NCBI GenBank assembly: GCA_026119855.1
Contig: JAOWBW010000006.1
Coordinates: 620,001 to 684,000 of the forward strand
Length of the DNA stretch: 64,000 nt
Origin: Campanula takesimana
Lineage: Eukaryota > Streptophyta > Magnoliopsida > Asterales > Campanulaceae
Reading direction: 5' to 3'
The notes beneath the pieces are model-generated. The model did not search any database. It saw only the letters and a program-made list of their open reading frames with translations, and was not told where the DNA came from. The translations under genes and the position numbers were made by a program. This document shows, piece by piece, positions 23,080 through 34,152 of this stretch; position 1 is the first letter of the stretch, and every line of letters begins with the position of its first letter.

Positions 23080-25974
23080 TCACCAATCAAGTATCTCAAA
23101 AAACCATGGATGGCGCAGAAATAAATAGTCCTGGAAATGGAAATGTGGGACATGTTGGATGATGTGGAAGTCAGGTCCTTCTACTACTCCTCCTCCACCA
23201 CCACTTAACCTCCTTGTAAATTCTTCTGACATTTCATCAATAAGTAATAGCTCAAGGGATGTGATGAATTTCAATCCCTCGGGAAGCTTCTCTAACTCTT
23301 TGCAATTATAAATCCTTAAGAAGTAGAGATTTGGCATGGCTCCTTGTTCCACCCACCACTTCTCCCAGTTTTTAACACCGTTGAAATGTAGATCTTCAAG
23401 TTTGGGAAAACCAATTGCAGAGCAAGCCATTTCCTTTCCCTTCAATTCCCCTATTTCTAAATATAGTCCTTTTAGGTTTGGGAGTTTCTCCAGTGTGGGC
23501 ATTGGGTCTTCTTCTACCTCAAAATTATACAACGCTAATTTTGTGAGTAGGTTGTAATTGGAAAATTCAGGTAATAACTTACCTCTTAGACTTCTTATCT
23601 TCAGCATATCCAACTTCCCCTTCCAATATTCAGGCACTTGTCCTCTTACTATATCTGAGTACACCTCTATCTCTGGTTTTTCCATTTTGATTCGTAACAA
23701 CGAGTACACATGTGGATCCAAATTCAACTTTTCTATGATCTCCTTCAACATCTTACCATCATCCTCACTTGAGATGTGAATATAACACTCTATTCTTCTA
23801 AGTTTGGCAAGCTGAATCACATCCGTTAACTCACACTTTTTTGAATCAATGTTTACTATCGTCTCCAACTCTGTCAGCCCATCCATTCTCAATCTTGAAT
23901 TTTCAGGCGTCACCTTGTAGCTACATCGTCCGGGAAGAATTAGATGCCTCAATCTCTTCAGTTTCCTTAGGAACACATTTGGTATACTAATATCGCTAAA
24001 CCATAGATTCTCTAAATAGAGAGTCTGCAAGTATATCAAGTTGTGTATGGATGACGGAAGGTTTCCTGTGTAGAACAAATGAAATTTCAAGTATCTAAGG
24101 TGGATAAGTTCTTTGAAGAAATATACATTCCATATGATTGTATGAGAAATGGTTAGCACTCTTAGCAAATCCAGCTTCTTCAAATTGGATGCTCCTTTGG
24201 CCCTTCCTTTGATTAATCTAAGAGACCTCACATGACGACTTCCTTTCATTTCATTATGAACCTCAAATTCCTGATACTTAGAAAAATACAAGGCCTGCCT
24301 AGGAGGCATCTTAGTATCATTTGTTAGATAAGATGGATTCAGCACTACCACTTTGTCTCTATGGTCTTTGTAATCATGGAACTTGAGAAAATTCTCATTT
24401 TTAACTATTGACAAACACAAATGTCTCATTAGGTCATGAAGTCGACACGATTTGAAGCTTCTCTCAACATTCGGATCCAACGCTGCTAGTTCTGCTTCAA
24501 CCATGCTTCTTCCCACCAATTCTCCCAAATACCGCTTTGCAACATCAATGTTTGTTTCTCCGGCTTCTCTATCCTTTGACAAAATTAGTCCTTCGGCATC
24601 CCATAACATGTACAAATCCTGTACATTAATCTCCTCATCTTCAGCAAAATTGGCCAAGTAAAGGAAACAAGTCTTTAGTGGATACGGTAACTCAATATAA
24701 CTAAAGAGCAACTCTTCCCCCACCTCTCCTTTGAATCGTTCATACAACTCCCCACCCCAGTTTCTGCTTTCATAAAACCTTTCCCATTCCCATAGGCTGC
24801 CTTTCGTCACTAAAACACCTCTGAGCACGAGCACTGCTAAGGGAATACCTCGACACCATGCAATCATTTTCCTTCCCACTTCTTCCATTCTCTTCTCAAC
24901 ATGAGAATCTACAAAAAAATATACTATCTAAATCACAATTGTTTCATTTATTTATAACTAACAGATAATTATATAGTAGAATATAGACAACTCATTTTAC
25001 CAAGAACATTTATACTAACCTGGGTGCAGGAATGATATTTTCTTTTGAAAGAGCTCCCAGCACTCGTCTTCGCTTAAGCGCTTCAAAGAGTAGCAAAATC
25101 CCTTATCTGCGACCTCCTTGATCCGAGTGGTAAGTAGTACTTTGCTCCCTTTGCATCCATTGGGTAAGCCAATACTTAGACTTTCCCAGTCACGAACTGA
25201 CCAAATGTCGTCAATGACAACCAAGCAATTTTTCTCTCCTTCTACTCTTTGAAGACATTCGATTACAACCTCCTTAGTCATGCCCTTGATCTCTTCCTCC
25301 TTACGGGGAACAAGTTGTTGAAGGATATGTTTCAAAATATCTTCAGTTTGGCATTGCTCGCTCACGCAAACAAAAGCAAAACTTTTGAAATGGCGCAACA
25401 CTTTCTTGTCTTTGTAGAGTTTCCTAGCAAGGGTGGTCTTCCCCAAACCCCCCATACCATATATGGAAATCACACCAAAATGTTCATTTTCCTCATCAAC
25501 CAAATACGGCACCAATTTAGAGATATCCTCCTCCCTTCCAACGAATTCGTTTTCATGGAAACGGGACAGATCTTGCACTATATAAGCTCTTCTTGCAGTA
25601 CCGGAGGAGGTGAAGGGATCCAAATCTCGATCTCTAGTTTGGCTGATGAGAAATTCATTGATTTTGGTTGTGATGTTCTTGATTGCCAAAACGACTTTTG
25701 GGCGCATCAAACGCTCTCTCAAGCCGAAGTGTTTGGCCACCACTCGGAGAATGTATTTTTCAATGCGATCAATCAAATGATCAGCCAGCTCAATGATTTC
25801 AGCTGTCCGCTTATCTCTTCTAACGTCTGCGTACTCTAACAATTCTTCCATTTTTGTTAGTTTTTCTCGAAGATCATCGACAGGGCCTGCAAAAGCCTGC
25901 AGAAACACAGCTTCTTGGACAAGCAAATCACGAAGCATTCCTATGACGTAGGAATAAAGAGTCTCTCCTGCCAT
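23080..25974 (-). CDS. CC-NB-ARC-LRR immune receptor (NLR)
   Basis: Two exons, 25974-25020 and 24908-23080, join across a 111-bp intron (GT at 25019, AG at 24909) to give 927 residues. This is a cytoplasmic resistance-type receptor that detects pathogen effectors. The N-terminal Rx-type coiled coil covers about residues 1-130. Its EDVID region is degenerate. NB-ARC follows: P-loop GMGGLGKTT (about 173-181), kinase-2 LVVIDDIW (251-258), RNBS-B with TTR (about 276-284), GIPLA (about 340-344), and RNBS-D CFLYLANF (399-406). The MHD motif reads LHD (475-477). An irregular LRR fills the rest. The start, ATGGCAGG, begins the conserved coiled coil. It resembles RPP13/RPP8-like receptors; the pathogen is unknown. 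No disabling change is visible. Confidence 0.95.
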
Positions 25975-26034
25975 TTTTTTAATCTTTAGAGCAATTTGTT
26001 CACTGTATTTTTTGAAATTGTATAACTAAGTAGA

Positions 26035-26537
26035 AGGGAGTGAAATAAAGCTGATTTTAATGGGAATTGACTTGAATGATAGAGAACAGTAAGTCTTGGT
26101 GAAAATTGTGTCCACAGAAATCTGATCCAAGTATGAACGGCCTCAATTGATGTGCTTAGCTTTTGCCTCTCAACTTGTCTGATAACTCAATTATTCGACT
26201 TTACACATCAGTTTTCCATTTTTGTTGTTTGTTGACTTTTCTTTGTGTTGGATAAAATAATTCAAATTCGCATGGTCATTATGATTAACTTATTAGATTT
26301 TACTACATCAGTCCCAAAATGATCTTCACATTTAACTATTCAAACATTTTAAGGATATGAACACTTGGTTCACTAGCCATGTTTAGTTTATATACTTCCT
26401 AAATCGTAGAAATGTAAAGAACTTTTTGGGACAATGATAAAATGGCAAATAAGAAGATCATTTTGGGACGGATAGAGTATTTTGATTACATTTAGTGAAC
26501 TTATTATTTCTTTGTGTGAAAAATCTGTTGAATCATA
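26035..26537. repeat. NLR-upstream repeat, copy A
   Basis: This segment just upstream of the NLR (without the MITE at 26303-26477) recurs nearly unchanged at 29345-29669 and in part at 27345-27460 plus 28143-28215. It includes AGCTGATTTTAATGGGAATT and TTTCTTTGTGTTGGATAAAA. It is probably promoter-distal DNA multiplied by duplications of the NLR region. Confidence 0.9.
26303..26477. mobile_element. Stowaway-like MITE, 175 bp, with documented empty site
   Basis: The inverted ends read CTACATCAGTCCCAAAATGA and the complement of TCATTTTGGGACGGATAGAG, flanked by TA on both sides. Copy C of the host repeat (near 29605-29606) has a single TA and no insert, confirming the element's limits. Confidence 0.95.
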
Positions 26538-26769
26538 CTCCAGTCCCGCCCGGAATAGGATTTTGGTAGGCTTTTTTTTTATACTTTGACCATGTAATTT
26601 AAATAAGAAATAATGATCGTAATGTAAATTTAAAAATTGTTATTGAGGGTATTATTAATTGTGATACAAAAACAATTTTTAAATTTCTATTTCGATTATT
26701 ATATTTTCTTCAAAAAACTTTGTCAAAGTAAAGTCAATCAAAATCATATTTCGAGTGGGACGGAGGGAG
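26538..26769. mobile_element. Stowaway-type MITE
   Basis: The ends are CTCCAGTCCCGCCCGGAATA and its near-complement ending GGGACGGAGGGAG, flanked by TA. A copy also lies in repeat copy C (about 29670-29903), so this insertion predates the duplication. Confidence 0.92.
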
Positions 26770-26791
26770 TAATTCATACAGTTATACAGTA

Positions 26792-27057
26792 CTCCCTCCG
26801 TCCATCTTTAATCTACAAAATTTGCTATTTTGGTTGTCCCACTTTAGTTTACAAAATCCCAAAAAAGAAATATTTTAATAATTTTAAAATAATGGGACCC
26901 ACTTGTCATACTCACAACAACTATCCACTTACTATTCTCTACCCCACTTTCTCATTCCTACTCAACTATCTACACTTATAACACATCAACTTTTTTCACA
27001 TTTTTCTTAAATAATGTGCTCATCCCAAAATTTGTAAACTAAAAAGAGACGAGGGAG
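26792..27057. mobile_element. Stowaway-type MITE
   Basis: Ends CTCCCTCCGTCCATC and GAGACGAGGGAG, flanked by TA. The interior contains GGGACCCACTTGTCATACTC, shared with several other MITEs in the window. Confidence 0.93.
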
Positions 27058-27061
27058 TATA

Positions 27062-27336
27062 CTCCCTCCGTCTTTTTAGTCTGTTCACTTTTTGCCATTT
27101 TGGGTGTTCCATTTGATTGTTCACACTCCCAAAGAGGAATGTTTATATTATTCTTTACTCAATGGGACCCACTTGTCATACTCACAACAACTACCCCACT
27201 CACAATTCCAACCCCACTCACATATCACATCATACTTTTCATAGTTACAACACCCACTCAACTACTAATATAAAATATTTTTCCTTAAAACCCGCGCATT
27301 AATCAAAGTGTGAACAAATTAAAAAGACAGAGGGAG
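27062..27336. mobile_element. Stowaway-type MITE, back-to-back with previous
   Basis: Ends CTCCCTCCGTCTTTTTAGTC and its complement near 27320-27336, flanked by TA. Only TATA separates it from the MITE ending at 27057, so one probably inserted into or beside the other's TA. The interior again has GGGACCCACTTGTCATACTC. Confidence 0.93.
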
Positions 27337-27344
27337 TATAACTA

Positions 27345-28215
27345 GATGCCTGTGAGAAAGAGCTGATTTTTAATTGGAATTGACTTGAATTATAAGTCTT
27401 CCTGGAAATTGAGTCCACAGAAATGTGATCCAACCAAAGTACGAAACCCCTCAATTGATGTTTAATTAATATTTATGTCTTTTTCTTGTTCTAATTTTGC
27501 TTCAATTCTTGCTTCATTTTTTTGCTTCATTTCTTTATTTTTTTCTTCAATTCTTGCTTTATTTTTTTTTCTAACTCCAACCCATATCTTTAATTTTGAC
27601 TTCAAAAAGAATATACCAAGCATCTTTATCTTCCACATCATCATTCCCATACTCATTTAATTTCACAAACACTACACAAACTTTAGTCAATTTTGTATAT
27701 TGAACCCCCTATTTTATTTTAAATGATAGAATATCAATTTTGTTTTAATATTCTGTCTTTTTTTAATTATTATTGTAATATGTTTTTAATTTATGTGTTT
27801 TATATAAATTTTAATATATATGGTGGTGTTGTTTAATTAATATTTATGTCTTTTTCTTGTTCTACACAATTACAACATAGACTAAAAATAATTTAAAATA
27901 AAAATTAAAAATAAAAATAATTTCGGATTACACAATGATAATTTTTTAATTACATAATTCGCAAAATATGCAACTTTTAAAATTTTAGGGACCAAATTGC
28001 AACTTTGAAACATTTTCTTCAAATTTGAAGAACATGAATAGTGTTACTTTTTTGAAGTAACACTATTCATGTTCTTCAAATTTGAAGAAGGAATTGAAGT
28101 GGGTTGGAGAGGTGAATAGTGGGAAATTTGAAGAAATTATTCACCTTACACATCATATTATCCATTTTTGTTGTTTGTTTACTTTTCTATGTGTTGGATA
28201 AAAATAACTAAAAGA
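27345..28215. repeat. NLR-upstream repeat, copy B, interrupted
   Basis: The parts 27345-27460 and 28143-28215 match copy A. Between them lies about 680 bp of AT-rich insertion. A 35-bp direct repeat (containing TTTAATTAATATTTATGTCT) occurs at 27458 and 27831, so the insertion is itself composite. A T/C-rich stretch fills 27480-27600. Confidence 0.75.
28017..28087. repeat. Perfect 32-bp-arm hairpin
   Basis: Arms 28017-28048 and 28056-28087 are exact reverse complements with a seven-base loop (TTTTTGA). The arm start, CTTCAAATTTGAAG, is itself palindromic. It may be a young foldback element or a small-RNA precursor; expression is unknown. Confidence 0.95.
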
Positions 28216-28244
28216 CGCTTGCTCATTGTGCCTAACAATATTTC

Positions 28245-28506
28245 TCCCTTTCCCTTTGATCCAGAAAGATGGTTCAATTTTGATTTTTTATGGTCAATTA
28301 CAAACGAATTTTGACCAAACATTAGTGTTGATCTAATCATTCTAATGAAATTCTAAAAATTGTAATTGATTAATCATTAAGTGATTTATCAATAACACAT
28401 TTCAGAATTTTATTTTGATAATTAGATTGACACTAATGTTTGGTCGAAATTTATTTTTGTTGATCATAAAAATTCAAATGAGACTATCTTTCCGGAACAA
28501 AGGGAG
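28245..28506. mobile_element. Stowaway-like MITE with long inverted interior
   Basis: Ends CTCCCTTTCCCTTTGATCCA and the complement of ATCTTTCCGGAACAAAGGGA. The interior is also palindromic (AACATTAGTGTTGATCTAAT against its partner near 28420-28445), so most of the element could fold on itself. Confidence 0.88.
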
Positions 28507-28531
28507 TATTAAATCTGGTTAAATTTATTAC

Positions 28532-29053
28532 TCCCTCCGTCCCCCCAATAAAAAAAAGTTTGGTATAATTTTCCGTTTTGATCCGTCTCAGAATAATGTT
28601 TTTACTCCTTTCGTCTCAGTTTAAGTTTCTTAGTTTGACTATGCACATTTATTAAAAAACTAAGGCAAAAACAAAGGAAATGTGTAAACCAAAAGTAAAG
28701 AGTGAAAGATATATAAATGTCCAAAACATTATTCATGAAGCAAATAGGTGAAAGTAAGTTAGGTAAGTAATGTTTTTTTTGTAATTAAATAAACTTTATG
28801 AGGGCAAGATTTTCCAAAGCACTATTCATTATTTTCCATTTATGAAATAAAACAACTAAAAACCTTAAATTGCGACAGACCAAAAAAGAAAGTAAGAACC
28901 TTAAATTGGGACGGAGGGAGTACTTGTTTTATTACTTAAAATGAACAATAAGACCCACTTGTCATTCTCACAACAAAAACTCCTTACCTACTTTCTCTCA
29001 CTTACTTTATTTTTCTTACTCTCAATATTTACTTTTTTAAAAACTCAAAATTA
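28532..29053. mobile_element. Truncated Stowaway MITE hosting another MITE
   Basis: The left end, CTCCCTCCGTCCCCCC, follows TTA. It is interrupted by the element at 28605-28920. Beyond that, the interior resumes at 28921 with AGACCCACTTGTCATTCTCA. No matching right end is visible before the next MITE. Confidence 0.65.
28605..28920. mobile_element. Stowaway-type MITE nested in another
   Basis: Ends CTCCTTTCGTCTCAGTTTAA and the complement of TTAAATTGGGACGGAGGGAG, flanked by TA. It sits inside the MITE starting at 28532. Confidence 0.9.
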
Positions 29054-29055
29054 TA

Positions 29056-29334
29056 CTCTCTCCGTCCCGCACAAGCAGGACTTCTTTTTCTTTTAGGCCG
29101 TCCCAGAACAATTGAGACTGCCCAAAATGAAAATATTTTAATATTTTTATATTCAACCAACCCCACCATTTAACTCACTCATTCTCTCTCTTCATTTTCC
29201 ACCACTCATTTTATTTAACCAACACTACTATTTATCCTACTCATTCTCTTTTCATCTTCTACTACACATTCACTACTTTCTCTTAATTATTGTGTCCATT
29301 CCTTTAGTCCTACTTTTGTGTTGGGACGGAAGAG
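29056..29334. mobile_element. Stowaway-type MITE
   Basis: Ends CTCTCTCCGTCCCGCACAAG and the complement of GTGTTGGGACGGAAGAG, flanked by TA at 29054-29055 and 29335-29336. Confidence 0.9.
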
Positions 29335-29344
29335 TATGCTCCAC

Positions 29345-29921
29345 AGAAATAAAGCTGATTTTAATGGGAATTGACTTGAATGATAGAGAACAGTAAGTCT
29401 TGGTGAAAATTGTGTCCACAGAAATCTGATCCAAGTATGAACGGCCTCAATTGATGTGCTTAGCTGTTGCCTCTCAACTTGTCAGATAACTCAATATTCA
29501 ACTTACACATCAGTTTTTCCATTTTTGTTGTTTCCTGACTTTTCTTTGTGTTGGATAAAATAATTCAAATTCGCATGGTCAATTATGATTAACTTATTAG
29601 ATTTTATTTGATTACATTTAGTGAACTTATTATTTCTTTGTGTGAAAAATCTGTTGAATCATACTCCTTATGTCCCGCCCAAAATAGGATTTTGGAAGTT
29701 TTTTTTTTTTATACTTTGATCATGTAATTTAAATAAAAAATAATTATCGTAATATAAATTTAAAAATTGTTATTGAGAGTATTATTAATTGTGATACAAA
29801 TTTTTTTTTTTAATTTCTATTTCGATTATTATATTTTTTTCAAAAGACTTGGTTAATGTAAAGTCAAGTTTATCAAAATTCTATTTCGAGCGGGACGGAG
29901 GGAGTAATTCATACAGTTATA
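29345..29921. repeat. NLR-upstream repeat, copy C
   Basis: It matches 26041-26790 closely, lacks the 175-bp MITE, and retains the older MITE (about 29670-29903). Immediately to its right is a MITE left end (about 29927, CTCCCTCCACTCCAAAATAA) with no partner, then the GH9 fragment. This copy therefore marks the upstream side of a lost NLR copy. Confidence 0.92.
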
Positions 29922-30120
29922 CACTCCCTCCACTCCAAAATAAATGTCTACCTTTACTTTTGATTTAAGAAAAAATGTGGATATTCTTTTTGGGAGTAGG
30001 TGAGGTAGTAATCTAGTTGATTGCTGTGGAAAGAGTCTATTGAAATATGAATCATATGCTTGACTACTCTATACTTGTATATTCATACCAATACACACAT
30101 TATTTTCACAAGTATGTATT

Positions 30121-30437
30121 TTAAGTGATATTTTGCAACTTACAGCATAGCCGGACGTAGTATAGAATTCTTTAGCGGACGTGATTGAATCAGTGAATAA
30201 CCCTCTGAATCGGTCAGCAAAGGAGAATAGCTGCAAATATATGCAAAAAAATCCAAAGAATCAGTCCTAGATAATTTTATTTTTCTTAGTGTTTAATGCA
30301 ATTATTGTCCTTGAAATTTTACATATTTCGTGCAAAAGTGTTACCTATTTGGCATGGACTAAAAGCAAACTAGAGTAGGAAGAGTTGTAAGGCTTGAAAG
30401 ACTATAGAAGCAACAGTCATTGGTGCTGCAGTCTACG
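30121..30437 (-). pseudogene. Fragment of a GH9 endoglucanase gene
   Basis: It matches exon 4, the intron and most of exon 3 of the intact gene (36690-37020). Exon 4 (about 30141-30227) is still open and encodes the same peptide with a few changes. In the exon 3 part, an extra A in the GGCTTGAAAGACTAT stretch shifts the frame, and the match stops at 30437. No other exon is present nearby. It is a non-functional relic of a duplicated GH9 gene. Confidence 0.93.
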
Positions 30438-30477
30438 TTACTCGGACTCTTCAAATATGTTGAAGTACCCGTGTTCA

Positions 30478-31650
30478 TGATGTAGCACGAATATTTGACA
30501 AAGTCAAACATATTAATTATTTTATATTTTATTTAGTATTTTCGTCATTATTTTTACTAGGTCATTTAAAGAGTGCTTTAGAGTAAGATTAGGAGTGTTT
30601 TTGTTATTTTTGAGTTCTATTATGTTACCATATAGGTTAGGGTTAATTTTAGAAGGTTTAAAATTCTTTTTCAAGTCTTATGGGCACTATAAAATAGGCC
30701 TCATATTCTAATCCGAAAATGAGAGTTGATATTGATTTTTTAATTGATTGCTTTGCAATTGTGAGGTTAATTCCTTGAAGCTTTTTAGCTTGTTGAAGGT
30801 GGATTCCTTCGTGAAGGTGGATTCATTTGGTTATTCAAGAATCTCATCATCTTGGTGTTTTTCTTGCCAAACCCTAATCCGTGGATTCGAATTGGGTCAA
30901 TTAATTCGTTGATTCGGTTAATTGCTATCCTTTTTATTTTATTGTTATTCCGCTGCAAGAACTCATTTACATCAATTGGTATCAGAAAATGACGATACTT
31001 GGACGATGGCCAACGATATGAAGGACATCATCACCGCATTGACAGAAAGATTTCGAGTTTTTAACGCAAATTTAAAACGGGTACAAGAGTCTCAAGAACG
31101 AGAGGCTATGAAGGCAGCTAATCGTCGTCGCGAGGAACTTATGGATCGAATGGATCATGCACAATCAAAGGCAGAATTTTCTCGATACATGAAGCACCAA
31201 AGTCGAACCAATGGGCGGTATAATCGACTCGAGTACTGGGCTGACGAAGAAACATATTGGATTCGACAGTTCCGTAACTTGGAAGCCCAACTAGCTTTGG
31301 TGGGAGCAGTGCCAACACCTCAGAGTTGTGTCAAACCGGGGTAACGAGAAGGGGATCAAGATGAACCTGTAGGACGTGAGGATAATCTCCATCGTAGTCC
31401 GTCGGCCAGAAGGGAAGAGTCAGATTCAAGCAAAGATGATTTGATTACGGTCGATTCTACGCCTCAAGATCCGCAAGTTATGCTTGAAGGTTTCCCAGGA
31501 GCGGAGGTTTCGGAGGAGACACATATTCTTTTTCAAGAACAAGGGAATTTGATTGTTGCAGTGATGAAGGAGGAAGTCTGTGAGGACCGACAGCGCGTTA
31601 GCCAAGACCCGCCTGGAGCGGTAGGCTTAGTCGCACGCCTACAAAATTAG
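30478..31650 (+). mobile_element. LTR-element 5' part with gag-like frame
   Basis: An LTR-like segment with a TATA box (CTATAAAATAG, near 30688) ends ...TTTACATCA at 30974. A primer site TGGTATCAGA follows (30977-30986). A frame from about 31003 to 31344 encodes a Lys/Arg/Glu-rich, gag-like helix and then stops. A second short frame (31441-31650) follows in another register. The LTR's left limit and the element's other end are not clear. Confidence 0.6.
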
Positions 31651-33044
31651 ACCTAAACTCGTCCACTAATAATGTAATTAGGGTAAGTCAGGATCGATCC
31701 ACGAAGAACGATGATTATTTACGTACTTAACCAGATTGGGGGTTGAATTTGACGTTAATTAATTCCTAGACGGGAAATTAAACTAAATGTGATTAAAACT
31801 ATGATTTAAAAAGTACTTCAGATTGATCCCTATCCCGTCCTCTATTTCAATTTCATCGGTACTTCTTTTTCTCCATTAATCATATTCACTTGATCACGAG
31901 ATGTATTTCAATCTCTGTCCCTTCTTACTGTTTAGTCTATAGCAGTGGCACACTCACTATAAACCCTAATTAAAATTAAACCTAGACTGGCACAGAAAAG
32001 ATTTAAAGATTAATTGATTCAATTTAAGAGACTAAGATCAAGAACGCTTTCTAGGTTTACTAGATAATCGCTTAATTTTGCCTACTCCCCGAATTGCTAT
32101 GGCACATACACAATTCGTGAAGATGCTACGGTGAAAACCCTAATTCTGGCACAGAACAGAGAATTCTAGCATAGATCAATAAAAAGAACTAATGGATTGG
32201 CCAAATCCACAAACCCTAGTTATAAATCTAAAATCAGAACAAGCAAAATTATGAATAGATTAAACAAAAGATTAAGAAAATTACCTCAATTGAAATAGAC
32301 TAGGTTCAAGCTTTCAATCCAAAGTTATGGAGTTTAGTTCTCCATTAAAGGTTACAAAAGCTCCAAAGAAAAAAGAAAGAACGTAGTGTTTTTCCAAGTG
32401 AAAAGAATACCCTAATCTAATTCTAATTCAAAACTAAATATTGACTATTCAAAAATTAAATAAAAAAATAATTAAAAAATAAAAGGAAAACAAAGTAACA
32501 AATCCCTCTGCCAATCCGCCGACCTCCATGTGCGTGAGTGAACGGGGCCGTCTTCAACATTTTTTATTTTAGTCCCTGGAGTCTTCATATTTTCAGTTCA
32601 GTTCTCCAACTTTCAGTTATTTGCAGTTTGGTCTTATACTCCTCCGCTCCGGTTGACTTTGACTTTGCCTTGACTTTGACTATTCTTGATCCTTGAGACA
32701 TGACTTTGAAGCTCACTAAAAATTACATCCGGAAAGAAAAATAAATAAATAAAAACAACTATTCTACCCTCGGATTACAATAAAGTCCAAATGATAAAAT
32801 AATGCCCCAATTACAACAAATCTAGTCCAAGTACATCAAAATGAACCAAAATACATAGGAAAATAAGGAAAATAATTTATACAAAATCCGCCACATCAAA
32901 TTCCCCCACGCTTAGACCGTTACTCGTCCCTGAGTAACATCCTAACCCCACTCTAAGAACCGGTCTAATCAGCGTAGCGTGAGAGAAAATGACCCTTAGT
33001 CTCCTCTAACCTCCTTAGTCAAAAGTTAACAAACACAAACAACT
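31651..33044. other. Retroelement-like non-coding DNA
   Basis: No coding domain is seen. Phrases such as TTCCCCCACGCTTAGACCGT and ACTCGTCCCTGAGTAAC (32899-32940) look like the spacer of plant gypsy elements, but this is memory-based. Repeated words CTGGCACAGA(A/G)AAGA (near 31987 and 32145) suggest old local duplication. Confidence 0.45.
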
Positions 33045-33165
33045 CGGAGTATAAGAAACTCCGTCCCTTTATAACTCCCAAAACAAGTAAAAGTCAATGG
33101 CCTTAGCCCGATACAACTCCATATAATTTAACAAAAACGGAGTATAAGAAACTCCGTCCCTTTAT
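33045..33165. repeat. 28-bp direct repeat flanking 65 bp
   Basis: CGGAGTATAAGAAACTCCGT and eight further bases occur identically at 33045-33072 and 33138-33165. The unit itself looks like two Stowaway tips pointing outward. It lies at the edge of the reverse-transcriptase fragment. Confidence 0.9.
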
Positions 33166-33177
33166 TTGAAACTTCTG

Positions 33178-34152
33178 ACCACATAGGTAATATCTCCATT
33201 TGTCCACAACCATGATTATTGCTAAGAATTCCTTTTCATAGGTTGATAGACCCAAATGTCTAGGACCCAAGGCTTTACTCATGAATGCAATGGGCCTTCC
33301 TGCCTGCATTAGCACAACACCTATCCCAGTATGGCAAGCATCAGTCTCCAAAATGAAGGGTTTAGTGAAGTCTGGCATTGCTAAAACTGGTGCTTGAGTC
33401 ATTGTTGTCTTGAGCTCTTGAAAGGCCTTACCAGCATCTTCATTCCAAACAAAAGAATCCTTTTGAAGTAACTTGGTCAAAGGCTTACTGATTAACCCAT
33501 AGTTCCTGATGAATCTTCTATAGTACCGTGTTAGACCCAAGAATCCCCTTAGTCCCTTGACTATTTTAGGTGTAGGCCAATTCAACACACTTTCAACCTT
33601 GGAGGGGTCTGTAGCTACCCCCTTACCCGACACAATGTGGCCCAAATACTCTACCTCAGTGGCTCCAAAAGTGCAATTACTCTTTTTGACAAAGAGTTGG
33701 TGTTCCCTCAGCCTTGCAAGAATCTGTCTAAGGTGTTCAATGTGAAGCTCCATGGTAGGGCTGTACACCAAAATGTCATCAAAGAATACCAAAAGAAATT
33801 TCCTCATAAAGTCTTTAAAGACTGATTCATTAAAGCTTGGAAAGTGGCAGGGGCATTGGTCAAGCCAAAGGGCACACCTTGAACTCATAATGACCATGAT
33901 GTGTCTTGAAAGCTGTCTTCTGAATGTCTTCCTCTCTTACCCTGATTTGATGATAACCAAACCTTAGATCCAGTTTTGTGAAATTTTTTGACCCATGCAA
34001 TTCATCCAAAAGCTCATCTATGATAGGTGTAGGGAATTTGTCCTTAATTGTAAGGCTGTTCAAATCCCTATAATCAATACACATTCTCCATGTACCATCC
34101 TTCTTTTTGATTAAAAGGACTGGTGAAGCAAATGGACTGGAACTATTCTGAA
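33178..34152 (-). pseudogene. Ty3/gypsy RT-RNase H fragment
   Basis: Reading leftward, the first frame (34152 to about 33865) encodes the fingers and palm of a gypsy reverse transcriptase. A frameshift lies near 33865. The second frame carries the FDD catalytic motif (near 33775), the connection domain and the start of RNase H, and ends about 33180. No gag, protease, integrase or LTR adjoins it. Its left end in reading order is fused directly to the NLR fragment at about 34152. Confidence 0.93.

Noticed and set aside
25249..25839. 196-codon plus-strand frame
   Set aside because: It is the antisense shadow of NB-ARC exon 1; the minus-strand protein has all the family motifs.
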